A DNA stretch of 42,216 bases from Rhodobacter sp. (GCA_020250175.1 JADCEN010000075.1:1-42216), one strand, 5' to 3'; counted from the first letter of the stretch, positions 33,573 to 40,461 are shown. The notes: a model not told the origin generated them from the letters alone. Numbers and translations: made by a program.

Positions 33573-34139
33573 ATGACACAACTGTCCGACACCCAAGCCC
33601 TGATCCTAAGCGCCGCCGCCCAGCGGCCCGAGCGCATCGCCCTGCCGCTGCCCGAAAGCCTGCGCGGCGGGGCCGCCGCCAAAGTGGTCGGCGCGATGAT
33701 CGCGAAGGGCCTCCTGCAGGAGGTCGATGCCGACCTGCGCAAGGGCGAACCCTTGTGGCGCGAAACCGGGGACGGCCACGGCACCACGCTGGTCGCCACC
33801 GACGCAGGCCTCGTCGCCATCGGCATCGAGCCCGAAGAGCCGCACACCGCGCCCGTGGGCACGACGGACGCGCCGACGGAAGGGCCCGCGCCCGAGACCC
33901 CCGCCGAACCCGACGCCGCGCCTAAGGCGCGCACGCTGCGCGAGGGCACCAAACAGGCCACGCTGATCTCCATGCTGCGCGCACCGGACGGTGCGACCAT
34001 CGAGGAGATCATGGCGGCGACGGGCTGGCAGTCGCATACGGTGCGCGGCGCGATGGCCGGGGCGCTGAAGAAGAAACTCGGACTCGAGGTTACCTCGGAG
34101 AAGGTCGAGGGGCGCGGTCGGGTCTACCGCTTAGCCTGA
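33573..34139 (+). CDS. DUF3489-family protein
   Basis: 188 residues. The C-terminal third is a clear DUF3489 domain: REGTKQATLISMLRAPDGAT, IEEIMAATGWQSHTVRGAMA, GALKKKLGLEVTSEKVEGRG, then RVYRLA, a winged-helix-like fold. The N-terminal ~85 residues have another short helical/beta unit (LSDTQALILSAAAQRPERIA). A Pro/Glu/Ala linker (about 88-118) joins them. Such proteins are usually beside recombinase and DUF2924 genes; neither is present here. DNA binding is inferred from the fold. GGAG lies 8-11 bases before the ATG. Confidence 0.88.
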   Translation: MTQLSDTQALILSAAAQRPERIALPLPESLRGGAAAKVVGAMIAKGLLQEVDADLRKGEPLWRETGDGHGTTLVATDAGLVAIGIEPEEPHTAPVGTTDAPTEGPAPETPAEPDAAPKARTLREGTKQATLISMLRAPDGATIEEIMAATGWQSHTVRGAMAGALKKKLGLEVTSEKVEGRGRVYRLA

Positions 34140-34168
34140 TCGCCTGCGAAATTGTGAAGCAAAGATCT

Positions 34169-34195
34169 TCAAGAGGTATGATGCATACCTCTTGA
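34169..34195. promoter_or_regulatory. Perfect palindrome upstream of orphan gene (operator candidate)
   Basis: TCAAGAGGTATG (34169-34180) and CATACCTCTTGA (34184-34195) are 12-base perfect arms around ATG. A half site, CTCTTGA, recurs at 34235-34241, just before the gene's ribosome site. An autoregulatory operator for the ribbon-helix-helix-like start of the downstream protein is the simplest reading. A terminator for the DUF3489 gene (stop at 34139) is the alternative. Confidence 0.55.
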
Positions 34196-34253
34196 CGAAT
34201 CGTATTGCCGTTCGGCAAGATGCATGCATCAACCCTCTTGAAAGGTGGCGCGC

Positions 34254-34808
34254 ATGGTCGACTCAATTACCGTTCGGCTTGATCACGATCTGGCATCTCG
34301 ACTCGGCAAGTTTTTGACTGAAAACCCCAGCCTCTCTGCAGCTTTTGTGGCCGTCCGCGCGTTGGAAGATTTTCTCCCCAAGTCTGTTAAGATCGCAATG
34401 ACCAAACCATCCGGACCGGGAGGCGGGCAGGATGAGGTCTCGGGTCGCGAGGGCTACGAGTTTGGAATCTCGGCTGGTCGGGCACTTGCGAGCCAAATCG
34501 GCGAACTCGTCAGCCCAGTGGCAACCGAGCTCAAACTACCGGACGGCCGTCGCGCGACGCTTCGGACGGCAAAGGGGCGAAACACCCAATGGGGATGCCT
34601 CAATACACTTCTTGAACGTGTCGATGTCGTCCTTTGCGCATTCACCCCGGATGGAAGCAACTTCGATGTTTGGGAGGTTGATGCAAAGGTTTGGGCGCGC
34701 GAGGCCCGAAACGCGTCTCCCGGCCACAAACTCCACAACAAGCTGACACTGCTGGGAAAGTCCGGAGTTGATAAGTTCGGGAAGCACTTCGGCAACTATG
34801 CCATCTGA
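34254..34808 (+). CDS. Orphan protein with ribbon-helix-helix-like N-terminus
   Basis: 184 residues from the ATG at 34254, with AAAGG 9-13 bases upstream. The first ~45 residues (SITVRLDHDLASRLGKFLTE, then NPSLSAAFVAVRALEDFL) look like a beta-strand/helix/helix ribbon-helix-helix fold, as in antitoxins and Arc-type repressors. The rest is not recognised. It has a basic/polar section (LPDGRRATLRTAKGRNTQWG) and a block VDVVLCAFTPDGSNFDVWEV, DAKVWAREARNASPG, whose alternating D/E/K could suit a nuclease fold, but no confident motif is seen. The region is lower in GC than neighbouring phage genes and is opposite in strand, so it is likely acquired cargo. Confidence 0.65.
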   Translation: MVDSITVRLDHDLASRLGKFLTENPSLSAAFVAVRALEDFLPKSVKIAMTKPSGPGGGQDEVSGREGYEFGISAGRALASQIGELVSPVATELKLPDGRRATLRTAKGRNTQWGCLNTLLERVDVVLCAFTPDGSNFDVWEVDAKVWAREARNASPGHKLHNKLTLLGKSGVDKFGKHFGNYAI

Positions 34809-34850
34809 TCGCAAGATTCTTACGGGGCTCGACATGGTCCTTGGCTTCGC

Positions 34851-35066
34851 TCACCGCATTCGGATCGCCTCGAAGAACCGCCGCAATGCGTAGCTGCGGC
34901 CAATCGAGACGACGGTGAACACCGCGCCCAGCTTCAGGTTCTGCGCCAGCGTCGTGTGCAGTCCAAAGATCGGGAAGATCAGGATCTGCGTCACGACTGC
35001 GACACCGTAGCCGACGATCACGTTGGCGACGGACTCGACCAGCGACATGAGGCGGGACTGCTTCAT
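34851..35066 (-). CDS. DUF7220-type small membrane protein
   Basis: 71 residues (MKQSRLMSLVESVANVIVGY). Two hydrophobic helices (about 12-32 and 38-58) are followed by GRSYALRRFFEAIRMR. This matches a short phage protein family with the pattern SLVES...GYGV...FPIFGL...FFTVVSI.R.Y.LRR, widely seen near phage methylases. Function unknown. It starts 9 bases after the C5-methylase stop and ends the modification operon. Confidence 0.8.
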   Translation of the reverse strand: MKQSRLMSLVESVANVIVGYGVAVVTQILIFPIFGLHTTLAQNLKLGAVFTVVSIGRSYALRRFFEAIRMR

Positions 35067-36253
35067 GCCACCGCCTCATCCATCGGCCAGCAGTTCAGCC
35101 GCGAGAGTTCGCAGCGCATGCGCTGCAACCAGGGGGACCACGCCGTTGCCACAGAGGCGAAGCCGGTCCACCCGGTGGGCCAGCCCATCAGCGCCTCGAC
35201 GAACAGCGGGTTCAAGGTCCGGCGCACATCGGAGGTATCGCTCCCAGCCATCTGCGTCGCCAGGACCTGGCGGCCAAGCAGGCCGTTCACCGGCGTGTTC
35301 GCCAGTGTCGTCGCCCCGTCCTTGTGATCCCGCGCCGTCGGCGTCATCCACATGCCCGCTGCATGGGTCAGATCGGCCGACCGACGGTTGCCCGCGCTCG
35401 GCTTGCATCCGTCGTTCGCCATCGGCGTCGGCCAATCGCGCGCCATCCGGTCCAGACCCTTCTCGTCCTTCCGCTCGCCACCCCGGCTGCGGAAGCTGTC
35501 GATCTGCGGCGTCGGCCAAAGTGCTGCCGTCGTCGCTAGGTTCAACCCGTGCTGCCCCGCTTCCTGCGACGGCGTGGGTTTGGTCTGCCGGTTCTCGTTG
35601 GCACTCGCCCTCGGCGTGGGCCAGAGACGCAGCAGTTCCGTCCGGTTCCCGCCACTCGACCGGGTGCCAGAGCAGGCGCGCGGGGTCGGCCAGTTCGTCT
35701 CCCTCGCGGATGGCGAGGATGAACAGCCTTTCGCGCTTGTGGGGCGCACCGATTTCCGCCGCTGTGAAGAGGCCTGCCGCAAGGCGGTAGCCCATGCCGA
35801 CCAGTCCTGCGGCGACTTCGGAGAAACCGAGGCGGAGATGATGGGCGACATTCTCGAGGAAGACGAAGGGCGGCCCGACCTCACCGATGATGCGGGCGAC
35901 ATGCGGCCAGAGATGGCGTGGATCCTCGGTGCCGAGCCGTCGGCCCGCCACGCTGAATGGTTGGCACGGATAGCCCGCAGTGATGATGTCCACCGCGCCG
36001 CGCCACTGGCGGCCGTCGAAGGTTCCAACGTCGTCCCAGACAACAGCCTGATCCAGGGACGCGTCCTCCATCCGCGCCACGAGAGTGGCTGCGGCGAAGG
36101 TTTCCCGTTCGACATGGCCCACAGCACGATATCCGGGGATGGCGATGGCGAGCCCGAGGTCGAGACCGCCTGCGCCAGAGCAGAGGGACAGACCGAAGAG
36201 ACATGCGTCTGCCGCCCCGGAAGCGCGTCCGGTGGAAGGTAAAGCCAGGTCAT
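35063..36253 (-). other. Overlapping same-strand frame with WPTP repeats and LNPxFVExLMGWP motif
   Basis: A 396-codon frame covers almost the whole C5-methylase gene in another register. In its C-terminal half it carries repeated WPTPxA units (WPTPRACSGT, WPTPRASANE, WPTPQIDSF, WPTPMANDG, MTPTARDHKD) and ends with LNPLFVEALMGWPTGWTGF. This is a pattern I know from phage proteins annotated as DNA methylases. The N-terminal half looks like meaningless translation. Whether it is ever translated, alone or by frameshift from the methylase, is not known. It is listed as an unresolved overlap, not a gene call. Confidence 0.35.
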
Positions 36254-36257
36254 TCAT
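35076..36257 (-). CDS. DNA (cytosine-5) methyltransferase, phage type
   Basis: 393 residues. Motif I is LSLCSGAGGLDLG (23-35), motif IV GYPCQPFSVAG with catalytic Cys98, motif VI ENV (135-137), motif VIII RERLF (175-179) and motif X GNGVVP (370-375). It transfers methyl from SAM to C5 of cytosine, probably guarding phage DNA against host restriction. No partner nuclease is adjacent. Between VIII and X the target-recognition region is a run of LADADGER-like units typical of prophage enzymes. Its start overlaps the ParB-methylase stop region. The same DNA is open in a second frame with WPTP motifs (see findings). Confidence 0.9.
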   Translation of the reverse strand: MNDLALPSTGRASGAADACLFGLSLCSGAGGLDLGLAIAIPGYRAVGHVERETFAAATLVARMEDASLDQAVVWDDVGTFDGRQWRGAVDIITAGYPCQPFSVAGRRLGTEDPRHLWPHVARIIGEVGPPFVFLENVAHHLRLGFSEVAAGLVGMGYRLAAGLFTAAEIGAPHKRERLFILAIREGDELADPARLLWHPVEWREPDGTAASLAHAEGECQREPADQTHAVAGSGAARVEPSDDGSTLADAADRQLPQPGWRAEGREGSGPDGARLADADGERRMQAERGQPSVGRSDPCSGHVDDADGAGSQGRGDDTGEHAGERPAWPPGPGDADGWERYLRCAPDLEPAVRRGADGLAHRVDRLRLCGNGVVPLVAAHALRTLAAELLADG

Positions 36258-36258
36258 G

Positions 36259-37599
36259 TCACGCGGAGGGTTCGGGTAGGGTTTCAGGTTCGGTCGGGGT
36301 TTCGGCCAGCCGCTCGGCCTTCACGCCCGCGAAGTTCCGTCCATCGCCGTCGAGGATTGCCTCCCGGCCGGTGTCGGCTTGCCAGCGTTCGACGGCCACA
36401 TCGATGTAGGCCGGGCTGATCTCCATCGCAAAGACGCGGCGGCCATTGGCCTCGCCCGCCATGATTTGCGACCCGGATCCGCAGAACGGCTCGTAGCAGA
36501 GTCCACCCCGCGCCACATGCTGGCGCATCGGGATACCGAAGGCATCGAGCGGTTTCGGCGTCGGGTGGTCGGGTCGCTCGTCTTTTGCAAAGCTGGGCAA
36601 CGCCCATGTCGATGGCAGGGTTTCCTCGGCCACCTTGGGCGGACGGTTCGGGCGGCGCCAACCCATGAAGCAGGGCTCGTGCTTCCACAGGTAGTGCGAC
36701 CGGGTCAGAACCCCGCGGTCCTTCACCCAAATGATCTGCTGATGCACGAAGGCCCCAGCCTTTTCCCAGCAGGCTTCGATCATCGCCTGGCGGCGCGACG
36801 CGTGCCAGCAGTACCAGGCGGCATCTTCGCCGATGGCCTCCGCCACGGCGGCGGCGATAAAGCCGTCGTAGAGTTCCGCCCCCTGCGAACTGTCGTCCCA
36901 AGTCGTGCCATAGGACGCCGACCAGTCCTTGTTGCGGGTCGGATGGTTCGAGCCGTCATAGTCCACAAGATACGGCGGGTCGGTCGCGAACAGGATCGCC
37001 CGCTCGCCATTCATCAGGCGGCGCACATCGGCCGCGCTGGTGCTGTCGCCGCACAGCAGCCGGTGGTCGCCGAGGATCCAGAGATCGCCGGTCCGCGAGG
37101 CCGGATTGCGCGGGGGTTCGGGGATGGTCACCGGCGGCACTGAGCCCCCGGCGCCACCTTCTTGCTCGTCCCCTTCCGGAACAAAGGCCAGCAACTTGTC
37201 CAACTCGCCGTCCGAAAAGCCGACCAGTGACAGGTCGAAATCCTCGGCCAGAAGCGTGTTCAGTTCGGCCGAGAGCAACGCCTCGTCCCAGGTGCCAAGC
37301 TCGGTCAGCTTGTTGTCGGCGATCCGATAGGCCCGGCGTTGGGTTTCGGTCAGGTGCCCAAGCACGATAACCGGCGCTTCGGTCAGCCCTAGTTGGGTGG
37401 CGGCGAGAACCCGGCCATGGCCCGCGATCAACTCGCCGTCCTCGGCCACGAGGCACGGCACGGTCCAGCCGAACTCGGCCATGCTGGCGGCGATCTTCGC
37501 CACCTGGTCCGCGCCATGCGCCTTGGCGTTACGTGCGTAGGGCTGGAGCTTCGCCAGCGGCCACATCTCGATCCGATCCGGGGCAAAGCTCAGCGTCAT
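36259..37599 (-). CDS. ParB-domain / DNA adenine or N4-cytosine methyltransferase fusion
   Basis: 446 residues. The N-terminal ParB-like nuclease/DNA-binding domain (about 10-110) has LQPYARNAKAHGADQVAKIA, GWTVPCLVAEDGELIAGHGR and YRIADNKLTELGTWD. The methylase follows with catalytic DPPY (207-210), then HPTPKP (345-350) and the SAM loop EPFCGSGSQ (370-378). This order marks a beta-class amino-methyltransferase. It is typical of alphaproteobacterial prophages. The start at 37599 (MTLSFAPDRIEMWP) has GAGGA upstream; an extension to 37707 runs through a palindrome and is not supported. It probably protects phage DNA. Confidence 0.92.
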   Translation of the reverse strand: MTLSFAPDRIEMWPLAKLQPYARNAKAHGADQVAKIAASMAEFGWTVPCLVAEDGELIAGHGRVLAATQLGLTEAPVIVLGHLTETQRRAYRIADNKLTELGTWDEALLSAELNTLLAEDFDLSLVGFSDGELDKLLAFVPEGDEQEGGAGGSVPPVTIPEPPRNPASRTGDLWILGDHRLLCGDSTSAADVRRLMNGERAILFATDPPYLVDYDGSNHPTRNKDWSASYGTTWDDSSQGAELYDGFIAAAVAEAIGEDAAWYCWHASRRQAMIEACWEKAGAFVHQQIIWVKDRGVLTRSHYLWKHEPCFMGWRRPNRPPKVAEETLPSTWALPSFAKDERPDHPTPKPLDAFGIPMRQHVARGGLCYEPFCGSGSQIMAGEANGRRVFAMEISPAYIDVAVERWQADTGREAILDGDGRNFAGVKAERLAETPTEPETLPEPSA

Positions 37600-37659
37600 C
37601 AGCGGGTCATTCCTCGGATCAAAGTGGATACCCTTGGCTTCCGGACTCCGGGGTCCAGA

Positions 37660-37681
37660 CTGGACTCCACGTGGAGTCCAG
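37660..37681. promoter_or_regulatory. Perfect 22-base palindrome upstream of ParB-methylase
   Basis: CTGGACTCCAC (37660-37670) is followed directly by its reverse complement GTGGAGTCCAG. It lies about 60-80 bases upstream of the methylase start, where a repressor or anti-restriction operator would lie. GGACTCC also occurs just before it (37642-37648), and further partial repeats (GGTCC, GTGTCC) flank it. Confidence 0.5.
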
Positions 37682-38064
37682 CAGCCACCAGGGGTGTCCA
37701 GCTTCAAGGGTTTGAATTTGCAGTGTTTCAGGCGGGTTCAGGCGGCGGTGGCTTCCGGGTGGCTTCCCAAAAATCCGGCCCTGTCGCTAGCGATGTGCCG
37801 CGCTTCGCCCGCCAGCATATGAATATGGCCCGGAAGGAACCGGAAACTCGCCGGGGCTGAACCCCGACCGGACTCTGGAAGCCAGCGGGGGTATCCACCT
37901 CGGGATCAGCCCCGCTTTGCCCGAGCGCACGACCCCGAGTATATCGGCATGGATAGCTTCAGAAAGGCGATCCGTCTCGCCTTGCGATGTCTCGCCCCAA
38001 ATTGTGTCACATAGCCGCACAATCTTGACGTCGCAAAAAAGCCTTCCGCCACTCGCTCTCAACG

Positions 38065-38093
38065 TTGACGCTGCTTCGATACACAGTTAATCC
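38065..38093 (+). promoter_or_regulatory. Candidate promoter of RNA-RT cassette
   Basis: TTGACG (38065-38070) followed after 17 bases by TAATCC (38088-38093). The -35 is close to consensus, the -10 weak. Transcription would start near 38100, just ahead of the first arm of the candidate RNA (38118). A second TTGACG at 38025-38030 has no good -10. Confidence 0.35.
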
Positions 38094-38117
38094 TTTACGT
38101 ACTGGCGTAGTAGCCGA

Positions 38118-38249
38118 GGCGGCGAGGGCAAAATACCGGGCGACCATGTTGCCGATGGCGTGCAAATCTCCTGTCCGAGACAGCAGAGATAAGTGCGACG
38201 ATGGGATCGATCTTCTTGTCGGACTCCCTGACTCTCCGCCCTCGCCGCC
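38118..38249 (+). ncRNA. Candidate structured RNA upstream of reverse transcriptase
   Basis: GGCGGCGAGGGC (38118-38129) is exactly complementary to GCCCTCGCCGCC (38238-38249), which ends 19 bases before the RT start. The 108 bases enclosed contain a good hairpin, ATCTC-CTGTC / GACAG-CA-GAGAT with a CGA loop (38166-38190). Another possible stem is CGAC/GTCG (38196-38221) around GATCGATC. No reading frame covers it. RT-based defence systems (retrons, DRT2, DRT9) keep a template RNA in exactly this place. That this RNA is the RT's template is inference. Confidence 0.55.
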
Positions 38250-38268
38250 GACCTAGCCGAGAACTTTG

Positions 38269-39816
38269 ATGCAGAACGCGATTAAAGCTGAAATCAAGAG
38301 ACTTGCGAAGCGAGCGTTTGAAAAGGAAGAGAAGTCGAAGAAGCTCGAAGAGCAGTATCAGCAGCGCTTCACAAAGCGTACAGGGCTTCCACCAGGTCCC
38401 TCTTCGAAGAAGCCGAAGACTCCGATTTTAAAGCACTTTGACCCGAAATACTGTTCCAGAAATGCGAACTTCCTTGCCAAAACCGTTTGGCATAAAGTCC
38501 TAAACAACTGCTACGAGCCCATTCCAGCAGTCTGCTACAAGATACCCAAACCCGACGGCACCAAGCGCGAGGTGATGGCTTTCGCGATCCCCGACGCCGC
38601 GTTGGCCAACGTGGTACTCCGTCGGGCTCGTGGCAGAAACTTGAAGCGTCTCTCTCCTGCATCCTTCGCGTATCATCCAGACAAGAACGTTTTCGACGCG
38701 ATTCTCGCCCTCCGAGAGTTCGACCACGGCGGAAAGCTTTTTGCTGTCCAGATCGATTTCGAGAAGTACTTCGACAATATACCCGCAGGCTACCTCAAGG
38801 GCAAAATTGCTGACTCGGGGCAAGTCAGCCTTACGCCACATGAGCGGCACATTTTTGATCGTTTCATGCACCACCAGTTTGCGGAGCACGACAAGTATGG
38901 AACGGGGAATTTTCAGCGCCGGTACAAGGGCACGCCGCAGGGATCATCCGTGTCACTGCTCTTGGCGAATCTTGCCAACCACGACCTCGACGTTGAATTG
39001 ACTGCAGCGGCCGGGCGGTTTGTTCGGTTTGCAGATGACGTCGTCGCCCTTTGTTCCGACTATGCCCAGGCGCAGTTGATCGAGAAGTGTTTCTTCGATC
39101 ACTGCAGGATCAGTGGCCTCAAGGTGAACTCCGACAAGTCGCCCGGTATTGCTGTGATCTCCGGGAAATCGCAGGAAGTCAGGACACTCCCTCACTTCGA
39201 TTACCTTGGCTATCGGTTCGCGCCGGGTGGACTGACTGTTCCGGAAAAGACCATCAACCGGCTGAAGGCCCGCGTTTCGCGACTGTCGAACATCTATCTC
39301 ATCCATTATCTGAGCGCAGGTTTCGACAAGAGTAGATGCAGCACCAGTGCTCCCGTTTATGACTGGGATCTGCTTGGATTGATCTATGAATTGCGACGCT
39401 CGCTCTACGGCGGGCTCTCGGAAGCAGAGATCGATGCCTTTATCCACCAAGGGAAGCGCCTTCCAAAAATGAAGGGCTTGATGGGTTTCTATTGCTTGCT
39501 CGACGACCCTGCTCCTTTGAAGCAGATAGATGGCTGGATCTTGAGCATGGTTCGTCGTGCCACCAGAAAGCGAAATGACATCCTTTCATCGAAGTACGGG
39601 GTGAACTGCCCCAAGCCTTCAAATCGACAACTCGCAACGGGAGAATGGTTGGATCCAGTAGCATGGAGGGGTGATCCGAAGCCGGAGGCGAGAATACCCA
39701 GCCTGGTTCGCGGCTGGCGCGCCGCGAGAAAACACTTTTACACGTTCGGCCTCGAGAATGTTGAAGCACCAAATTACGGCTTCTACTCCGATCTTGACGA
39801 CATCTTCGACTACTAA
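38269..39816 (+). CDS. Reverse transcriptase, UG/DRT-like (candidate phage-defence RT)
   Basis: 515 residues from the ATG at 38269 (a TTG one codon earlier is possible). The RT palm is clear: motif A QIDFEKYFDN (catalytic Asp163), motif B GTPQGSSVSL with LLANLANHDLD (from 221), motif C RFADDVVAL (Asp256, Asp257), and motif E region FDYLGYRF (about 309-317). The N-terminal 60 residues are Lys-rich. About 190 residues after the palm are an unassigned, helical, basic domain. SSVSL replaces the GGxxSP of group II introns. There is no maturase, HNH, or retron VTG/NAxxH signature. It lies on the opposite strand to phage genes, with lower GC, so it is cargo. Subclass not assigned. Confidence 0.85.
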   Translation: MQNAIKAEIKRLAKRAFEKEEKSKKLEEQYQQRFTKRTGLPPGPSSKKPKTPILKHFDPKYCSRNANFLAKTVWHKVLNNCYEPIPAVCYKIPKPDGTKREVMAFAIPDAALANVVLRRARGRNLKRLSPASFAYHPDKNVFDAILALREFDHGGKLFAVQIDFEKYFDNIPAGYLKGKIADSGQVSLTPHERHIFDRFMHHQFAEHDKYGTGNFQRRYKGTPQGSSVSLLLANLANHDLDVELTAAAGRFVRFADDVVALCSDYAQAQLIEKCFFDHCRISGLKVNSDKSPGIAVISGKSQEVRTLPHFDYLGYRFAPGGLTVPEKTINRLKARVSRLSNIYLIHYLSAGFDKSRCSTSAPVYDWDLLGLIYELRRSLYGGLSEAEIDAFIHQGKRLPKMKGLMGFYCLLDDPAPLKQIDGWILSMVRRATRKRNDILSSKYGVNCPKPSNRQLATGEWLDPVAWRGDPKPEARIPSLVRGWRAARKHFYTFGLENVEAPNYGFYSDLDDIFDY

Positions 39817-39832
39817 GGCTGGAGCAACGGCG

Positions 39833-39847
39833 ACCGAACCTATCGGT
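39833..39847. terminator. Small hairpin between convergent RT and DUF6362 genes
   Basis: ACCGA (39833-39837) and TCGGT (39843-39847), 5-base loop, followed by TTA on the plus strand. It overlaps the end of the DUF6362 gene. It is a weak candidate terminator for the RT cassette. Confidence 0.3.
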
Positions 39848-40268
39848 TTAGAGCACGATCAACCACATGCGCCATTGACCTCTTCGACGGCACCCGCCTC
39901 CCATCCAGTCGCCAGATGATGACTGCGATGCCGTACTGCCAGCGCCTGTTCGCGGTGGCACGGCTAATGCCCAGCTCCCAGCAGATCGGCTTCCAGGGCT
40001 TTAGGTTCGCCCGCAGCCAGAGCAGGCGTGCGTCAGCTGGATCGAGCCAGCGCAGCCACAAGAGCGCATCGTCGGCTTGGGTGATGTCGCGTGGGCCGGG
40101 CTTCGGCCGTCGCATCCGTGGTTCCTGGCCGACCTGATCGGCGAAGCTGTGGAAATACTCGGGCCAAGCGTTGAAATATCCCTGCGGCTTCACCTCGGGG
40201 AGCGACCGGAACACGTCTGCGGCACGTTCGAGCCGGTCCTCGACCATGGCAGGCGTCCACTCAGCCAT
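39840..40268 (-). CDS. DUF6362-family phage protein
   Basis: 142 residues from the ATG at 40268 (MAEWTPAMVEDRLERAADVF). Family pattern: RSLPEVKPQGYFNAWPEYFH, ITQADDALLWLRWLDPADAR, LLWLRANLKPWKPICWELGI, then SRATANRRWQYGIAVIIWRL. The last part is a helix-turn-helix. It is probably a DNA-binding phage protein, often found before terminase or methylase genes in alphaproteobacterial prophages. It overlaps the preceding small gene by 8 bases. The RT cassette separates it from the ParB-methylase. Confidence 0.85.
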   Translation of the reverse strand: MAEWTPAMVEDRLERAADVFRSLPEVKPQGYFNAWPEYFHSFADQVGQEPRMRRPKPGPRDITQADDALLWLRWLDPADARLLWLRANLKPWKPICWELGISRATANRRWQYGIAVIIWRLDGRRVPSKRSMAHVVDRALNR

Positions 40269-40461
40269 TTGCGACCTCACGTTCGGCCATGCGCGGCCCA
40301 TAGAACTTTTCCCCCAGCTGACGCACCAGTTCGCGCTCGGGCCAGGTGAGGCGCGGATCGTCGGCAGAAATCGCCAGCAGACCCTGTTCCTGCCACCCAT
40401 CTCGCTTGACCTGCTCGGGATCCCGTCGTTGGCCGCCGTAGCCCTTTGGATGCCACCTCAT
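40261..40461 (-). CDS. Small conserved phage protein of unknown function
   Basis: 66 residues (MRWHPKGYGGQRRDPEQVKR), basic at the N-terminus and helical at the end (LTWPERELVRQLGEKFYGPR). Start and stop overlap its neighbours (RuvC-like upstream by 4 bases, DUF6362 downstream by 8), showing a coupled operon. No domain recognised; the same three-gene order is familiar from Rhodobacterales prophages. Confidence 0.72.
   Translation of the reverse strand: MRWHPKGYGGQRRDPEQVKRDGWQEQGLLAISADDPRLTWPERELVRQLGEKFYGPRMAEREVANG

Larger units (their letters stand above)
37600..38117. other. Gene-free region with palindromes and promoters ahead of the RT cassette
   Basis: About 500 bases with no convincing gene. 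It contains the palindrome at 37660-37681, GC-rich hairpins near 37850-37868 and 37883-37917 (AGCGGGG pairing with CCCCGCT), and an ATTGTG/CACAAT inverted repeat (38001-38006, 38018-38023). Two TTGACG hexamers follow (38025, 38065). The left part probably controls the ParB-methylase operon (minus strand) and the right part the reverse transcriptase cassette (plus strand). A 91-codon minus frame at 37787-38062 looks like chance. Confidence 0.5.

Noticed and set aside
33182-34012. A 276-codon minus-strand frame
   Set aside because: Antisense of the DUF3489 gene, which has clear family motifs; this frame is Ser/Ala/Gly filler.
35063-36253. Treating the WPTP frame as a separate gene
   Set aside because: Its first half has no recognisable protein character and it fully overlaps a complete methylase. 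Kept as a finding instead of a gene call.
37787-38062. A 91-codon minus-strand frame before the RT cassette
   Set aside because: No ribosome site, no family pattern, and it spans hairpins and an inverted repeat; chance opening is more likely.
38118-39816. Retron
   Set aside because: The RNA arms look retron-like, but the RT lacks the VTG and NAxxH signatures, has SSVSL in motif B, and is much longer than retron RTs of about 300-400 residues.
38269-39816. Diversity-generating retroelement acting on the tail protein
   Set aside because: No template/variable repeat pair or accessory protein was seen beside the RT, and the tail fibre gene lies 26 kb away. Not fully excluded, since a genome-wide repeat search was not possible.
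38269-39816. Group II intron
   Set aside because: No maturase or HNH domain, no GGxxSP motif, and no domain V-like hairpin noticed downstream of the gene.
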